In this document: one piece after another, positions 9,400 to 17,637 of the stretch
How the letters are laid out: each line of letters begins with the position of its first letter
Position numbering within the stretch: the first letter of the stretch is position 1
Assembly (NCBI RefSeq): GCF_001593385.1
Contig: NZ_LUVZ01000001.1
Coordinates: forward strand, 186,001-250,000
Length of the DNA: 64,000 bases
Source of the DNA: Chryseobacterium cucumeris
Lineage (GTDB): Bacteria; Bacteroidota; Bacteroidia; Flavobacteriales; Weeksellaceae
Reading direction: 5' to 3'
The notes under the pieces: model-generated
What the model was told of the DNA's origin: nothing
What the model saw: only the letters and a program-made list of their open reading frames with translations
The model's database searches: none
Translations under genes and position numbers: made by a program

Positions 9400-11769
9400 T
9401 TATGTGATGTTTGTGGTGATTTGTACCTCTTTATTCTGTGGGAATTTTTCCCAGTACCATTCTCTGTAGCAGAAGTTCAGATTGGCTTTTTTATGAGGCA
9501 TTTCAATTACTTTTTCTACTTTGAAGCCTACGTGGGCTTTGTTCATCATAGAAGCAAGCGAGTCTACAGATCCTTCGCCTACCATTTTTCCTACCTGTGG
9601 CTGTGCAAAAACATAGTCAACCATAGATTGTGTAGATGGAGAAACGAATTTTTTCTTTGGATCAGTCGGTGCAATAAACTGGTGCGTTCCGTAATCTGTT
9701 GGTAATACTTCGTAATAATCGCCTACCATATCTCTGCATGCCCAATAGATCTCGATATTACAGGAAGGCTCATCATTTCCGGCAATAATATAGCTATGGG
9801 CTTCATCACCTGGAAGCATCAGTCTGTAATAGGTTTCCAATTCGTCAATGGGCCAGTTCATCTGCCAGATTTTAACGGCGTGTTCACGGTTGAACCACTC
9901 GTGAAGCATTTCAAGGTCATTTTCAAGATCTATAGGACGCATACTCATCGTCACATCCTCTTTCTGGAAGTACCTTTTAAAGAAAACCTCTGTTCCCTGC
10001 GGATTTATTAATTGATCCGAGAAGAAGTGTTTGTGAAGAAGGTTAGGAACCTTCGCATAAGCAATTGAAGAAGCATTCACGCCTCCATCTACATCAGCAA
10101 CCGCCGACTGAAGATTTGATTTTACAGCCCAATATCTTTGATTCAATGCATAATCCGTTAAAGATGATGGCTCAGACTCATGAAGATTTTCAAATTCCCT
10201 GTACAGAATATGGATTAATCTTCTTTCTTTAACAAGTCCCGTCTTACCTATTGAAGCAATCAGTGCGCTCAGGTTACTTACCAGGAGATGGTGTGAAATA
10301 ATATCCAGAAGACGTTCATCTCTGATGAAAAGGTCTTCCACTTCAGGATAATCTTTAATCAGAGATTCATATTTTCCTTTAAAGCTTTCTTTGATTAAAT
10401 AACCTTGTCCGTCTCTCACATAAATAGATTGAGGAAGCAATTGATTATCCAATTGTACAAGCAGATTCTGCTGATGTACTTCCGGAGCCATCCCGAATTG
10501 ATTGTATAATCTGTTTAAAGGAGAAAGCAATAGATTTACATACTTTTCAAACCAGATAATCGCTGCTTTTTCTGCATCTACACCCAGTTGATTGGCTACA
10601 TTTTTAAAGAAATGCGCCGTAAAATTGAATCCGTCTGTAGATTCATCTTGACAAAGCCTTGCTAACAGAATCACTTTATCTTCATTTGAAAAAGGATTTT
10701 CACGGAGTAGAATATTGAGACTGTCCATATTCTTCCCTTCATAATGAACGCTTAACGTGGATGGTTCCAGTAATAATTTAAAATTCGGAAAGTCATTTTC
10801 AAATGAAGCTTTTTCGTGCTGCCACCAGATAGCGGAAGCATAACCTCTGTTGAGATCTTTTAAGCTGTTTGTTCTTACAGATCCTGTCATTAAAACATGC
10901 AGAGAAAACTTCAACATCCAGCTGAAATCAGGATTATACACCGTTCTTATGGAAGATGTTGCATAAAAATCCTCACCCAATGGCCCGATGTGAATGATTT
11001 TCCCGGAACCGAGCATTTCAGGATATTCTTCTGTAGATAAAAGATATTGTGCCTCCCATGGATGGCATGGAACTATATAAAAATCATTGATGTTTTCAAA
11101 ATCGTAGCTTTCCGGTAAAGAAGTCCATTTTTCGAAGATTTCTTTTGCTGAAATCCCCGGAAGAGATTTTTCTGTAATACAGTCTTTATGGATCAGGAAG
11201 TAATCCAGCTGAAATCCTTTCCCGAATTCAGGGCCGTATAACAACTGTTCTTCCTCAGAAAATCCCATTCTTGATTTGGTGAAAGGATGCAGATTGTGGC
11301 CTGCGGGAAGCATTTGCTCAGATTCAAGAAAAGAATAGGTCAACAACTGATCATCCTGCAGGCAGGCTTCTGTTGTCAGTTCCAGATTTCTTAAGCTGCT
11401 TTGAATTCTTTCCACAAAGTTTCTAAAACCCGTTTCGTTGGTAGTTTCAGAAAGTTCTTTGTAAACCAGTTCAGTAAGCTTTTGATCATTAACTTCAAAA
11501 ACTTCTTGGTTTTGATGATCTACCGCCCACAAAACAGGTCCGTATTCATGAAAAAGAGTTTCTGAACGATAGGAAACCGGAGCAAATAAAAACAGTCCGC
11601 TTTTCTTCATTTCAAATCTCATAAACAATGAATAATCACTGTTCTGAAGAGCCTTTGCTGTAAGAAGATCATATTTCGGAACGCCCTGATAGAATTTTCC
11701 GTTTCCCAGTTCTCTCAGCATTCCGTTCAACAGAATTCTGAAAGTAATTTCCCGGGCTTTTTCTCCCAT
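9400..11769 (-). CDS. fused NIS synthetase and GNAT acyltransferase
   Basis: A two-domain protein of about 789 residues. The first three quarters is an IucA/IucC-type synthetase with AGHNLHPFTKSRMGF, VPCHPWEAQ and LMTGSVRT. The last about 180 residues, from MSMRPIDLENDLEMLHEWFN, form an IucB-like GNAT domain of the type that acylates hydroxylamines in hydroxamate siderophores. One polypeptide can thus supply N-acylation and a citrate condensation. I chose the start at 11769 (AATAAA then ATG, 1 bp after the previous stop), which matches the spacing within this operon. A Met 30 bp upstream at 11799 would add ten residues and overlap the decarboxylase gene by 29 bp. Confidence 0.92.
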   Translation of the reverse strand: MGEKAREITFRILLNGMLRELGNGKFYQGVPKYDLLTAKALQNSDYSLFMRFEMKKSGLFLFAPVSYRSETLFHEYGPVLWAVDHQNQEVFEVNDQKLTELVYKELSETTNETGFRNFVERIQSSLRNLELTTEACLQDDQLLTYSFLESEQMLPAGHNLHPFTKSRMGFSEEEQLLYGPEFGKGFQLDYFLIHKDCITEKSLPGISAKEIFEKWTSLPESYDFENINDFYIVPCHPWEAQYLLSTEEYPEMLGSGKIIHIGPLGEDFYATSSIRTVYNPDFSWMLKFSLHVLMTGSVRTNSLKDLNRGYASAIWWQHEKASFENDFPNFKLLLEPSTLSVHYEGKNMDSLNILLRENPFSNEDKVILLARLCQDESTDGFNFTAHFFKNVANQLGVDAEKAAIIWFEKYVNLLLSPLNRLYNQFGMAPEVHQQNLLVQLDNQLLPQSIYVRDGQGYLIKESFKGKYESLIKDYPEVEDLFIRDERLLDIISHHLLVSNLSALIASIGKTGLVKERRLIHILYREFENLHESEPSSLTDYALNQRYWAVKSNLQSAVADVDGGVNASSIAYAKVPNLLHKHFFSDQLINPQGTEVFFKRYFQKEDVTMSMRPIDLENDLEMLHEWFNREHAVKIWQMNWPIDELETYYRLMLPGDEAHSYIIAGNDEPSCNIEIYWACRDMVGDYYEVLPTDYGTHQFIAPTDPKKKFVSPSTQSMVDYVFAQPQVGKMVGEGSVDSLASMMNKAHVGFKVEKVIEMPHKKANLNFCYREWYWEKFPQNKEVQITTNIT

Positions 11770-11770
11770 T

Positions 11771-13297
11771 TTATTTTTTTGAATTAAAGTCTTTTCCATG
11801 ATTTTTGATTGTGGTGAGAATTTGATGAATGTCCTCCGTAGTCGTAATCGGGTTCAGGAAGGTAAACTTCAGATATAAGTTCCCATCCACTTTTGTACTG
11901 GCTACAAGGATTTCTCCGCTATAGAACAATTTCATCTTGATGTATTGATTCAAGGCATTCAGATCACTGATTTCCGGATTTACATACCTGAAAACAAGAA
12001 CACTCAAGTCGGAATCTGAAAGGAGTTCAAAATCAGCATCTTCAGAGATCATCGCTGCAGCATCTTTGGTAAGATCGATCACGGTATCTGTATATTCTGC
12101 CAATTGTTCTTTCCCCATCATTCTTAGGGTAAACCAAAGTTTTAACGCATCAAATCTTCTTGTACTCTGGGTAATGGATTTATTGATCTGTGCAGGAATT
12201 TCCTCTTCGTCCATTTCCTTAGGATTCAGATAATCTGCGTGGTGTTTAAGAATCAACAGTTCTTTTTTGTTTTTCACAATAAAAGCACTGCTGCTGATCG
12301 GCTGGAAGAATGATTTGTGGTAATCAATCGTTACAGAGTCTGCTCTTTCAATACCATTAATCAGATCACGGTATTTCTCACTTAATAGCAAAGCGCATCC
12401 ATATGCTGCATCCACGTGCATCCAGATGTTATAGTGTTCTGCAATATTGGCAATATCTTCGAGTGGATCAATATTTCCAAAGTCTGTAGTTCCCGCTGTC
12501 GCTACGATTCCGATAGGAATATTTCCTAATTGCTCTTCCCTCTTAATGTATTTCTTTAAAAGAGAAATATCCATACGGAAACGGTCATCGGTCGGAACTT
12601 TAACAATACTTTTCTCACCCAATCCCATAATGGATGCATTTTTCAGATTGCTGAAGTGAGATTTATCGGAAACAAATATCCTGAAACGGCTTGCCTCCGC
12701 TGGCAGACCATCCATTTTAATATTGTGGTTATATTTTTTCTGAGAAAAACAGTCACGCATCATCACCAATCCCATTAGGTTGCTCTGTGAGCCTCCTGCT
12801 GTGAAAACGCCATCGCTTTCGTTCGGATTATATCCGATCTGACCGGCAGTCCAGTCGATCAGTTTTCTTTCCATAAAGGTTCCTCCCGCACTCTGATCAT
12901 AAGTATCCTGAGAAGAATTGATAGCACTTACAAGGATTTCTCCTGCCAATGCCGGAATGACTACAGGGCAGTTAAGATGCGCTACATATTGTGGTAAGTG
13001 AAAAGCGGTGGCATGTTTCACATAGATTTCATCTACTTCAGCCAGCAGCTCATTATAGTTGGATAGTTTTTGGTTAAGATCAATCTGTTGTACCATTCCT
13101 TTCATTGTTCTGGCTTCTATACCACTGAAAGGTTTGTTGTTTCTGTGAAGAAATTCCTGAACCAGGTCCAAAGTACTGTTGACAGCATTACGATAATGAT
13201 CATAATTGTCAGGATGAAAAATATTCCCAAAATTCCCCGAAATGTGGGGTGAAGTTGTGCTTGTGAGCGCTTCAAGGGATATTAAATTGTTGTTCAT
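11771..13297 (-). CDS. PLP-dependent group II decarboxylase
   Basis: A 508-residue aminotransferase-fold decarboxylase related to DesA-type lysine and diaminobutyrate decarboxylases. Visible are His214 in DKSHFS (stacks on PLP), TAGTTDFGNID near 267-277, the Asp296 in HVDAAYG that binds the pyridine nitrogen, and the Schiff-base Lys328 in TIDYHKSF. It is the first gene of the operon. With an N-hydroxylase and two NIS synthetases downstream it most likely makes cadaverine or, if the divergent dioxygenase acts first, 3-hydroxycadaverine from 4-hydroxylysine. Fold and catalytic residues are clear; substrate is inferred. Confidence 0.92.
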   Translation of the reverse strand: MNNNLISLEALTSTTSPHISGNFGNIFHPDNYDHYRNAVNSTLDLVQEFLHRNNKPFSGIEARTMKGMVQQIDLNQKLSNYNELLAEVDEIYVKHATAFHLPQYVAHLNCPVVIPALAGEILVSAINSSQDTYDQSAGGTFMERKLIDWTAGQIGYNPNESDGVFTAGGSQSNLMGLVMMRDCFSQKKYNHNIKMDGLPAEASRFRIFVSDKSHFSNLKNASIMGLGEKSIVKVPTDDRFRMDISLLKKYIKREEQLGNIPIGIVATAGTTDFGNIDPLEDIANIAEHYNIWMHVDAAYGCALLLSEKYRDLINGIERADSVTIDYHKSFFQPISSSAFIVKNKKELLILKHHADYLNPKEMDEEEIPAQINKSITQSTRRFDALKLWFTLRMMGKEQLAEYTDTVIDLTKDAAAMISEDADFELLSDSDLSVLVFRYVNPEISDLNALNQYIKMKLFYSGEILVASTKVDGNLYLKFTFLNPITTTEDIHQILTTIKNHGKDFNSKK

Positions 13298-13411
13298 AAA
13301 AGTTTTGTAATGTGATTTTTTTAATCTGTGAGTTGTTGTGGTTTTTTCGATATATGGTTATATATATCTAATAGTCAGGTCTTTAAATTTTGCATTTTTT
13401 ATTATATTTTA

Positions 13412-13442
13412 TTTGGTGATTACATAATTATTACTAAATTTG
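13412..13442 (+). promoter_or_regulatory. promoter of the dioxygenase gene
   Basis: TTTG at 13412-13415 and TAAATTTG at 13435-13442 are separated by 19 bp. This is a full match to the Bacteroidota sigma-A promoter (TTTG, about 19 bp, TAnnTTTG). Transcription would begin near 13446-13449 and read through the Fur-like box before the start at 13514. Confidence 0.6.
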
Positions 13443-13458
13443 ACTTAGCTATTGTTAT

Positions 13459-13473
13459 TTAGAATAATTAAAA
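13459..13473. promoter_or_regulatory. putative Fur-family box, shared operator
   Basis: The 15-mer TTAGAATAATTAAAA matches the 7-1-7 Fur/PerR-type dyad TTAnAATnATTnTAA at all but one fixed position. It lies between two divergent promoters, next to the minus-strand -7 box and just after the plus-strand transcription start. A single bound repressor could block both the siderophore operon and the dioxygenase gene when iron is plentiful. The identity of the regulator is inferred. Confidence 0.55.
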
Positions 13474-13474
13474 A

Positions 13475-13504
13475 CAAAGATAAAAATTATTACTTAACAC
13501 CAAA
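13475..13504 (-). promoter_or_regulatory. promoter of the siderophore operon
   Basis: On the minus strand TTTG (13501-13504) and TATCTTTG (13475-13482) are separated by 18 bp, matching the Bacteroidota promoter pattern. The transcript would start near 13468-13471, inside the Fur-like box, and have a leader of about 170 nt before the decarboxylase start at 13297. Confidence 0.6.
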
Positions 13505-13513
13505 TTTTTTTTA

Positions 13514-14611
13514 ATGAATTCTACAGAAATTTTAGATAAAGACTGTTTAACAGCTGTAAAACTGCTTCCTACGGTCATAGAAGTCACCTCTCAGGAAAGA
13601 AGAATGATAAAAGATGCTGCTCTGCATCTTCAGAAAAAGTATGACACTTATGAAAACCGTGATTTTATAAAGCATGTACATCAACTGGCCTCTTATTTTC
13701 TTCCGGAAAGGATTCTAAATATAGCAGCTGATTTTGCGAGTGACTTTTCTGAAAATCAGTATGGCGCGCTGGTTTTTACAGGATTGATGGATATAGATCA
13801 GGAGGAAATAGGTTCTACTCCACCCAACTGGCAATCGGCAGATTATTCAAAGTTTAATTTATATGGTTTTGCGTGTGCGCTTATTCATGGGGCACTTCCC
13901 TCAAAGCCTGTACAATATTATTCACAGCGTAAAGGCGGCGGATTGATCCATGCCATCATTCCTGATGAAAAAATGAAGGAAACGCAAACCGGATCAGGAT
14001 CTTCTACAGATTTATATGTCCATACGGAAGACGCTTTTCTGAAACATCAGGCTGATTTTTTAAGCTTTATGTATGTGAGAAACGAAGAGCAGGTTCCTTC
14101 AACGCTATATTCCATCCGTTCTCATGAGTCTATCGGGGAAAAGTACAGAGCACTTTTTGATCCTATTTATAAAATTCCGAAAGACGCCAACCTGGAAACG
14201 GGAAACAGTGAAGAAGACACCCTGGATTCTGTGTTGTATGGGAATTATAGCCTTCCTTTCATGAGATTCGATGCTGCTGAACAGCTTTTCAATTCCAGCA
14301 TCAGACAGTCTGATGAAGCGCAGCATACACTGCATGAATTCTGGGAAGAAGCCCGACATTTGATTTATTCAGGATTTACTCCTCAGGCTGGTGATGTTAT
14401 TCTTGTTAATAATCACTTATGTGCTCATGGAAGATCGGCCTTCCGTGCGGGAATAAGAAATATTGATGGTGTAGAACAGCCATGTGAAAGAAGGATTATG
14501 CTTCGTATGATGAGCAAAGTAAGTCTTATTGATATGAGAGCACACACCCTTACGGAAGATCCGTTCTTTGTGATTGAGGAACATCTGGGGAAAAATTTTC
14601 AACATTTTTAA
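13514..14611 (+). CDS. Fe(II)/2-oxoglutarate dioxygenase, lysine hydroxylase type
   Basis: A 365-residue clavaminate-synthase-like (TauD superfamily) dioxygenase. The iron facial triad is visible as His170-x-Glu172 in YVHTEDAF and a distal His305 in CAHGRSAF. An Arg in CERRIMLRMM (about 326-331) is placed to bind 2-oxoglutarate. The sequence resembles the lysine 3- and 4-hydroxylases (KDO/K4H type) known from Flavobacterium and Chitinophaga. Transcribed away from the siderophore operon across a shared Fur-like box. If it makes 4-hydroxylysine, decarboxylation by the neighbouring enzyme gives 3-hydroxycadaverine, because C4 of lysine becomes C3. Regiochemistry is inferred. Confidence 0.85.
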   Translation: MNSTEILDKDCLTAVKLLPTVIEVTSQERRMIKDAALHLQKKYDTYENRDFIKHVHQLASYFLPERILNIAADFASDFSENQYGALVFTGLMDIDQEEIGSTPPNWQSADYSKFNLYGFACALIHGALPSKPVQYYSQRKGGGLIHAIIPDEKMKETQTGSGSSTDLYVHTEDAFLKHQADFLSFMYVRNEEQVPSTLYSIRSHESIGEKYRALFDPIYKIPKDANLETGNSEEDTLDSVLYGNYSLPFMRFDAAEQLFNSSIRQSDEAQHTLHEFWEEARHLIYSGFTPQAGDVILVNNHLCAHGRSAFRAGIRNIDGVEQPCERRIMLRMMSKVSLIDMRAHTLTEDPFFVIEEHLGKNFQHF

Positions 14612-14655
14612 TAGAATGCCTGGTTAGTTGGTATTTTTGAACATTCAATCAGTCG

Positions 14656-14692
14656 AAAACCTTTTTGGGCATTGCCCGAAAAGGTTTTTTTT
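14656..14692 (+). terminator. intrinsic terminator after dioxygenase
   Basis: A stem AAAACCTTTTTGGGC / GCCCGAAAAGGTTTT with an ATT loop is followed by a run of T, 45 bp after the dioxygenase stop. Confidence 0.85.
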
Positions 14693-14728
14693 CTGGTTAG
14701 CCCTTTTAAAAGGTTAATAAAGTAAGTT

Positions 14729-14783
14729 TTGGCTAAAGCCAATGGATTTATTATCTATTTATTTAAACGGGCTAAAGCCCGTT
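14729..14783. repeat. GGCTAAAGCC palindrome pair
   Basis: Two related palindromes, TTGGCTAAAGCCAA (14729-14742) and AACGGGCTAAAGCCCGTT (14766-14783), lie between convergent genes. The second is of a type I recall from many Chryseobacterium intergenic regions, so this is probably a dispersed REP-like element. It could also act as a weak terminator for the esterase gene. Confidence 0.5.
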
Positions 14784-14849
14784 CCTATTGAATATTGATT
14801 AGTTTTTATATCAATAGAAGCGGATTTTAGTCAAAACTTAAAAAAGGGT

Positions 14850-15662
14850 TTATTGTTTAAAAAATCTGTCAAACAAAGACAACTGTTCCGATAATGATCT
14901 GCTCCAGTATTCCGGAACGTGCCCGCCTAAAGATTCTGTGTAGAGATGCTGGATCTTCATTTCAGTCAGCTTTTTATGAAAATTCCTGTTCATATTAATC
15001 ATTTGAGTGTCTTCTGTACCACAGTCGAAAATATATTGCTGATCTGCTGCGGCCATCAGTTTTATTTTGTTGTCCGTAAGGAAATTCGGATTGATAGACT
15101 CCAATGGTCCCAGCACTTTATTCACCATATATTTCTGATATCCTTCCCCGAACGAGTTGAAATCCAGTGCTCCACATGAACTTCCAACGATTCCAAATGT
15201 CTTGTTATACGTAACCCCGATGTTGGTAGCTCCATAGCCTCCCATACTCCATCCTAAAATCCCGCGGAATTTCTTCTCAGCTTTCACAGGATAGTTTTTA
15301 TCAATAAATTCTACCAGTTCTTTTCCAATAAAAGTCTGATATTGCGAATCCTTAACAACCGGGCTGTCTACATACCAGGAACTGTAGTTTCCATCCGGCA
15401 GTACATAAATGGTTTTAAATTGCTGAGCTTTTTTAACCAGATCAGGAATATCCTGCTTGATAATCCTGTCCGGATTTCCGCTGAAGCCGTGAAGAATATA
15501 AACGGACGGATATTTCGTATTACGCTGAAGATTGGGGGTAATAATTACTGTTTTGATTTTCTTATTCATTTTCGGACTGAAAACTTCCTGATGAATAATT
15601 TTTTGTGCGGATAACTGTACAAAGGCAGTCATTACAAATACAATGTTGATAAGCTTCTTCAT
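14850..15662 (-). CDS. secreted alpha/beta hydrolase (putative esterase)
   Basis: A 270-residue exported esterase of the EstA/esterase-D-like family. It has a signal peptide (about 1-19, cleavage before QKII). HGFSGN (58-63) carries the oxyanion-hole region. The nucleophile Ser139 sits in GWSMGG. A late acid in DCGTED and His in ESLGGHVPEYW complete the triad. Substrate is unknown. It lies next to the siderophore locus and a weak Fur-like sequence is found at 15679-15697 upstream, so a periplasmic siderophore hydrolase (Fes/IroE-like role) is possible. A general carbohydrate or acyl esterase is equally compatible. Confidence 0.82.
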   Translation of the reverse strand: MKKLINIVFVMTAFVQLSAQKIIHQEVFSPKMNKKIKTVIITPNLQRNTKYPSVYILHGFSGNPDRIIKQDIPDLVKKAQQFKTIYVLPDGNYSSWYVDSPVVKDSQYQTFIGKELVEFIDKNYPVKAEKKFRGILGWSMGGYGATNIGVTYNKTFGIVGSSCGALDFNSFGEGYQKYMVNKVLGPLESINPNFLTDNKIKLMAAADQQYIFDCGTEDTQMINMNRNFHKKLTEMKIQHLYTESLGGHVPEYWSRSLSEQLSLFDRFFKQ

Positions 15663-15678
15663 GCTGAAATAAATTTTA

Positions 15679-15697
15679 ATTAATGATAATCACTGGT
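15679..15697. promoter_or_regulatory. weak classical Fur-box match
   Basis: The core AATGATAATCA matches the centre of the E. coli-type Fur consensus; 13 of 19 positions agree overall. It lies 17 bp upstream of the esterase start. The AT-rich background makes chance matches common. Confidence 0.25.
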
Positions 15698-15759
15698 ATC
15701 GTATTTTTTAAAACATATTGTGTACCAATGCATCTTTGACAGAGCAAAATTGTAGCATA

Positions 15760-15802
15760 AAAAAGATAAAAGCTTCAACATATGTTGAGGCTTTTATCTT
15801 TT
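15760..15802. terminator. hairpin between KSIII-like gene and esterase
   Basis: A long stem AAAAAGATAAAAGC... / GCTTTTATCTTTTT around ATGTTG-type loop sequence, with T or A runs on both sides. It follows the minus-strand gene that ends at 15845 and should stop transcription before the esterase. Confidence 0.8.
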
Positions 15803-15844
15803 TATTTTGTTTTAATACCGTGGATCCATGCAAAATGGTGATCA

Positions 15845-16822
15845 TCAGTATTTCCAAAGCATTAATCCTGCCTGATAACCTGTTCCCAAGGTCCATATAA
15901 GAATATAATCTCCTTTTTTCAATGATTTTACTTCTTTTTGATATTGGTCTAAAGCTAAAAATGGACTGGATGCTCCGGTATACCCAAGCTCTTTAGAGTA
16001 AAAAGGAATTTTTTCCTCCGGCAGCTGAAAGTAATCGCGGATCATATTGATATTCCTGATAGAAAACTGTGAAAATAAAAACAAATCAATCTGCTCAAGG
16101 CTTATCTGATTGCGCTTTAAGAACAGAGGAATATTTTCCAGTGCAAAATTAACACTTCCCATGCCGTCAAAAATACGATCCCAGGTTGTCAGATCGCCAT
16201 GATCATGACGTGAATTTCCTTTAGGTGGGTAGAGTACGGTATTACAAAAACTGCTGTCTGTATGATATAATACATCTAATAACCCTGAGGTGTTGTCCCC
16301 ATCATTTTCTACGATGAAAGCAAAAGCAGAATCTGAAAGACAAAAAGCGGTAATCGGATTGTCAGGATCTAATATCCTTGAAAATTTTTCGGCACAAACT
16401 ACCAAGGCTTTTGTTCCGGACCGGGTTCCTTTTAAATATTTTGATACCTGATCCAGCGCTATAAACGCTCCAATACAGTTGGCGTTCATATCATAACATA
16501 GGGTATTCGGTTTTCCGTTAAGCGCATGATGGATCTGGATGGCGTCACAGGGAATATGATGTTCGGGAGAACTGCTTACAAAAATAATAATATCTATATC
16601 GAGGATTGAAATATTACTTTCTTTAAGAACTCCTCTTGCAGCTTCAATTCCCATAGAAAGTGTAGTTTCAAAAGAATTCTCGGGAACAATAAAACGTTCT
16701 GCCCTGCCTAAAGCATTCTGGATTTTTTGCATTGAAATCTCCTGCCTTTCAAAGTGTTCAATAACGGCTGTATTATTTTCTACAAAATCAGGATGATAGA
16801 AATACGTGTGGTGTAACTTCAT
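15845..16822 (-). CDS. KSIII/FabH-like thiolase-fold protein, atypical
   Basis: A 325-residue protein with the FabH fold. The nucleophile Cys116 is present in DMNANCIGAF. The region of the usual PHQAN motif reads FLFSQFS, with Ser251 where His should be. The usual GNTSAAS reads GYTGASS, with Tyr281 in place of Asn. The decarboxylating His-Asn pair is thus missing. Such proteins in other bacteria act as acyltransferases or esterases rather than Claisen condensing enzymes. It stands alone, with a terminator downstream and a Crp/Fnr gene upstream on the same strand. A link to the siderophore locus is possible but not shown. Confidence 0.82.
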   Translation of the reverse strand: MKLHHTYFYHPDFVENNTAVIEHFERQEISMQKIQNALGRAERFIVPENSFETTLSMGIEAARGVLKESNISILDIDIIIFVSSSPEHHIPCDAIQIHHALNGKPNTLCYDMNANCIGAFIALDQVSKYLKGTRSGTKALVVCAEKFSRILDPDNPITAFCLSDSAFAFIVENDGDNTSGLLDVLYHTDSSFCNTVLYPPKGNSRHDHGDLTTWDRIFDGMGSVNFALENIPLFLKRNQISLEQIDLFLFSQFSIRNINMIRDYFQLPEEKIPFYSKELGYTGASSPFLALDQYQKEVKSLKKGDYILIWTLGTGYQAGLMLWKY

Positions 16823-16840
16823 GTCTGGTTAATATTTTAA

Positions 16841-16864
16841 TTATATCTCTTATTTGTGATATAA
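16841..16864. promoter_or_regulatory. possible operator dyad
   Basis: TTATATC and GATATAA are exact inverted arms separated by 10 bp, 19 bp upstream of the KSIII-like start. In AT-rich DNA this may be chance; the location before a start is the only support. Confidence 0.25.
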
Positions 16865-16949
16865 TGTAAATTTAACATAATATTGAGATATATCCCAGAA
16901 ACATGAAATAAATCATTAATAACTGATTATTATAAAATACGGGTAAAAT

Positions 16950-17540
16950 TTAATGGTATTTATCTCCCTGAACTTCTTTTTTGATCCGGCTGAGCTGTGT
17001 AGGTGTAATTCCCAGATAAGAAGCAATGTGATGCTGTTTTAATCTGTTATAAAGAGTGGTGTTTTCAAGCAACTGCAAATACCGTTTTTTAGCTGTTTCG
17101 TATTTGAGGGAAACTTCCAGAGGTTCTTTTTTAACTACCCAGTTTTTTTCCAGATAATACATATGAAAAAGAGCAAGGTCATGGTGTTTTTCAAGCAATC
17201 CCCGATAGGCTTTTGCAGGATATTGTATTACAGCACAATCTTCAAGTGCAACGATATTAAAATCGCTGGGTTCATTTTTTATAATAGCAGCTGTAGAAGC
17301 AACAAAGCTGTTTTCTTCAAAAAAGATTTTGTAAATGTTATTCCCCTGTTCATCTACTGTGTAATATCCTATAAGTCCTGACTTTAAAAAGTAATAATAT
17401 CTGGCCATAGAACCGGATTCCAGCAGAAGATCGTTTTTGCGGTAGTACTCTTCTGTACAGATATCCAATAAATCTTTGATGGTTTCCTCAGATAAAGGAT
17501 AATAGTGATTAATATGTTTTACAAATTCTGAATGCTTCAT
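16950..17540 (-). CDS. Crp/Fnr family regulator
   Basis: A 196-residue cyclic-nucleotide-binding-fold regulator. The beta-roll occupies about 15-115 and a C-terminal winged helix has the recognition region IASYLGITPTQLSRIKKEV. It has no Cys cluster for an FeS centre, so it is not a true Fnr sensor. Flavobacteria carry many such paralogs, usually of unknown ligand. Just upstream lie GATTGT-n5-ACAATC (17564-17580) and a looser ATTACACA / TGTGTAAT pair, which may be its own operator or the end of the GNAT transcript. Confidence 0.9.
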   Translation of the reverse strand: MKHSEFVKHINHYYPLSEETIKDLLDICTEEYYRKNDLLLESGSMARYYYFLKSGLIGYYTVDEQGNNIYKIFFEENSFVASTAAIIKNEPSDFNIVALEDCAVIQYPAKAYRGLLEKHHDLALFHMYYLEKNWVVKKEPLEVSLKYETAKKRYLQLLENTTLYNRLKQHHIASYLGITPTQLSRIKKEVQGDKYH

Positions 17541-17563
17541 TTTGGTATTTGGAAAGTATAAAG

Positions 17564-17580
17564 GATTGTATTACACAATC
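17564..17580. promoter_or_regulatory. inverted repeat upstream of Crp/Fnr gene
   Basis: GATTGT and ACAATC are exact arms with a 5 bp spacer, 24 bp before the regulator start. Candidate autoregulatory site; not matched to a known consensus. Confidence 0.3.
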
Positions 17581-17637
17581 ATCTGTGAAACCCTGTGTAA
17601 TCAGTGGGTACATACAATCTTTCTGTTTTGCAGAAAA

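Noticed and set aside
13422..13436. A second Fur-like core AATTATT in the dioxygenase promoter
   Set aside because: The central 7 bases fit but the outer positions do not, and such sequence is frequent in this AT-rich DNA.
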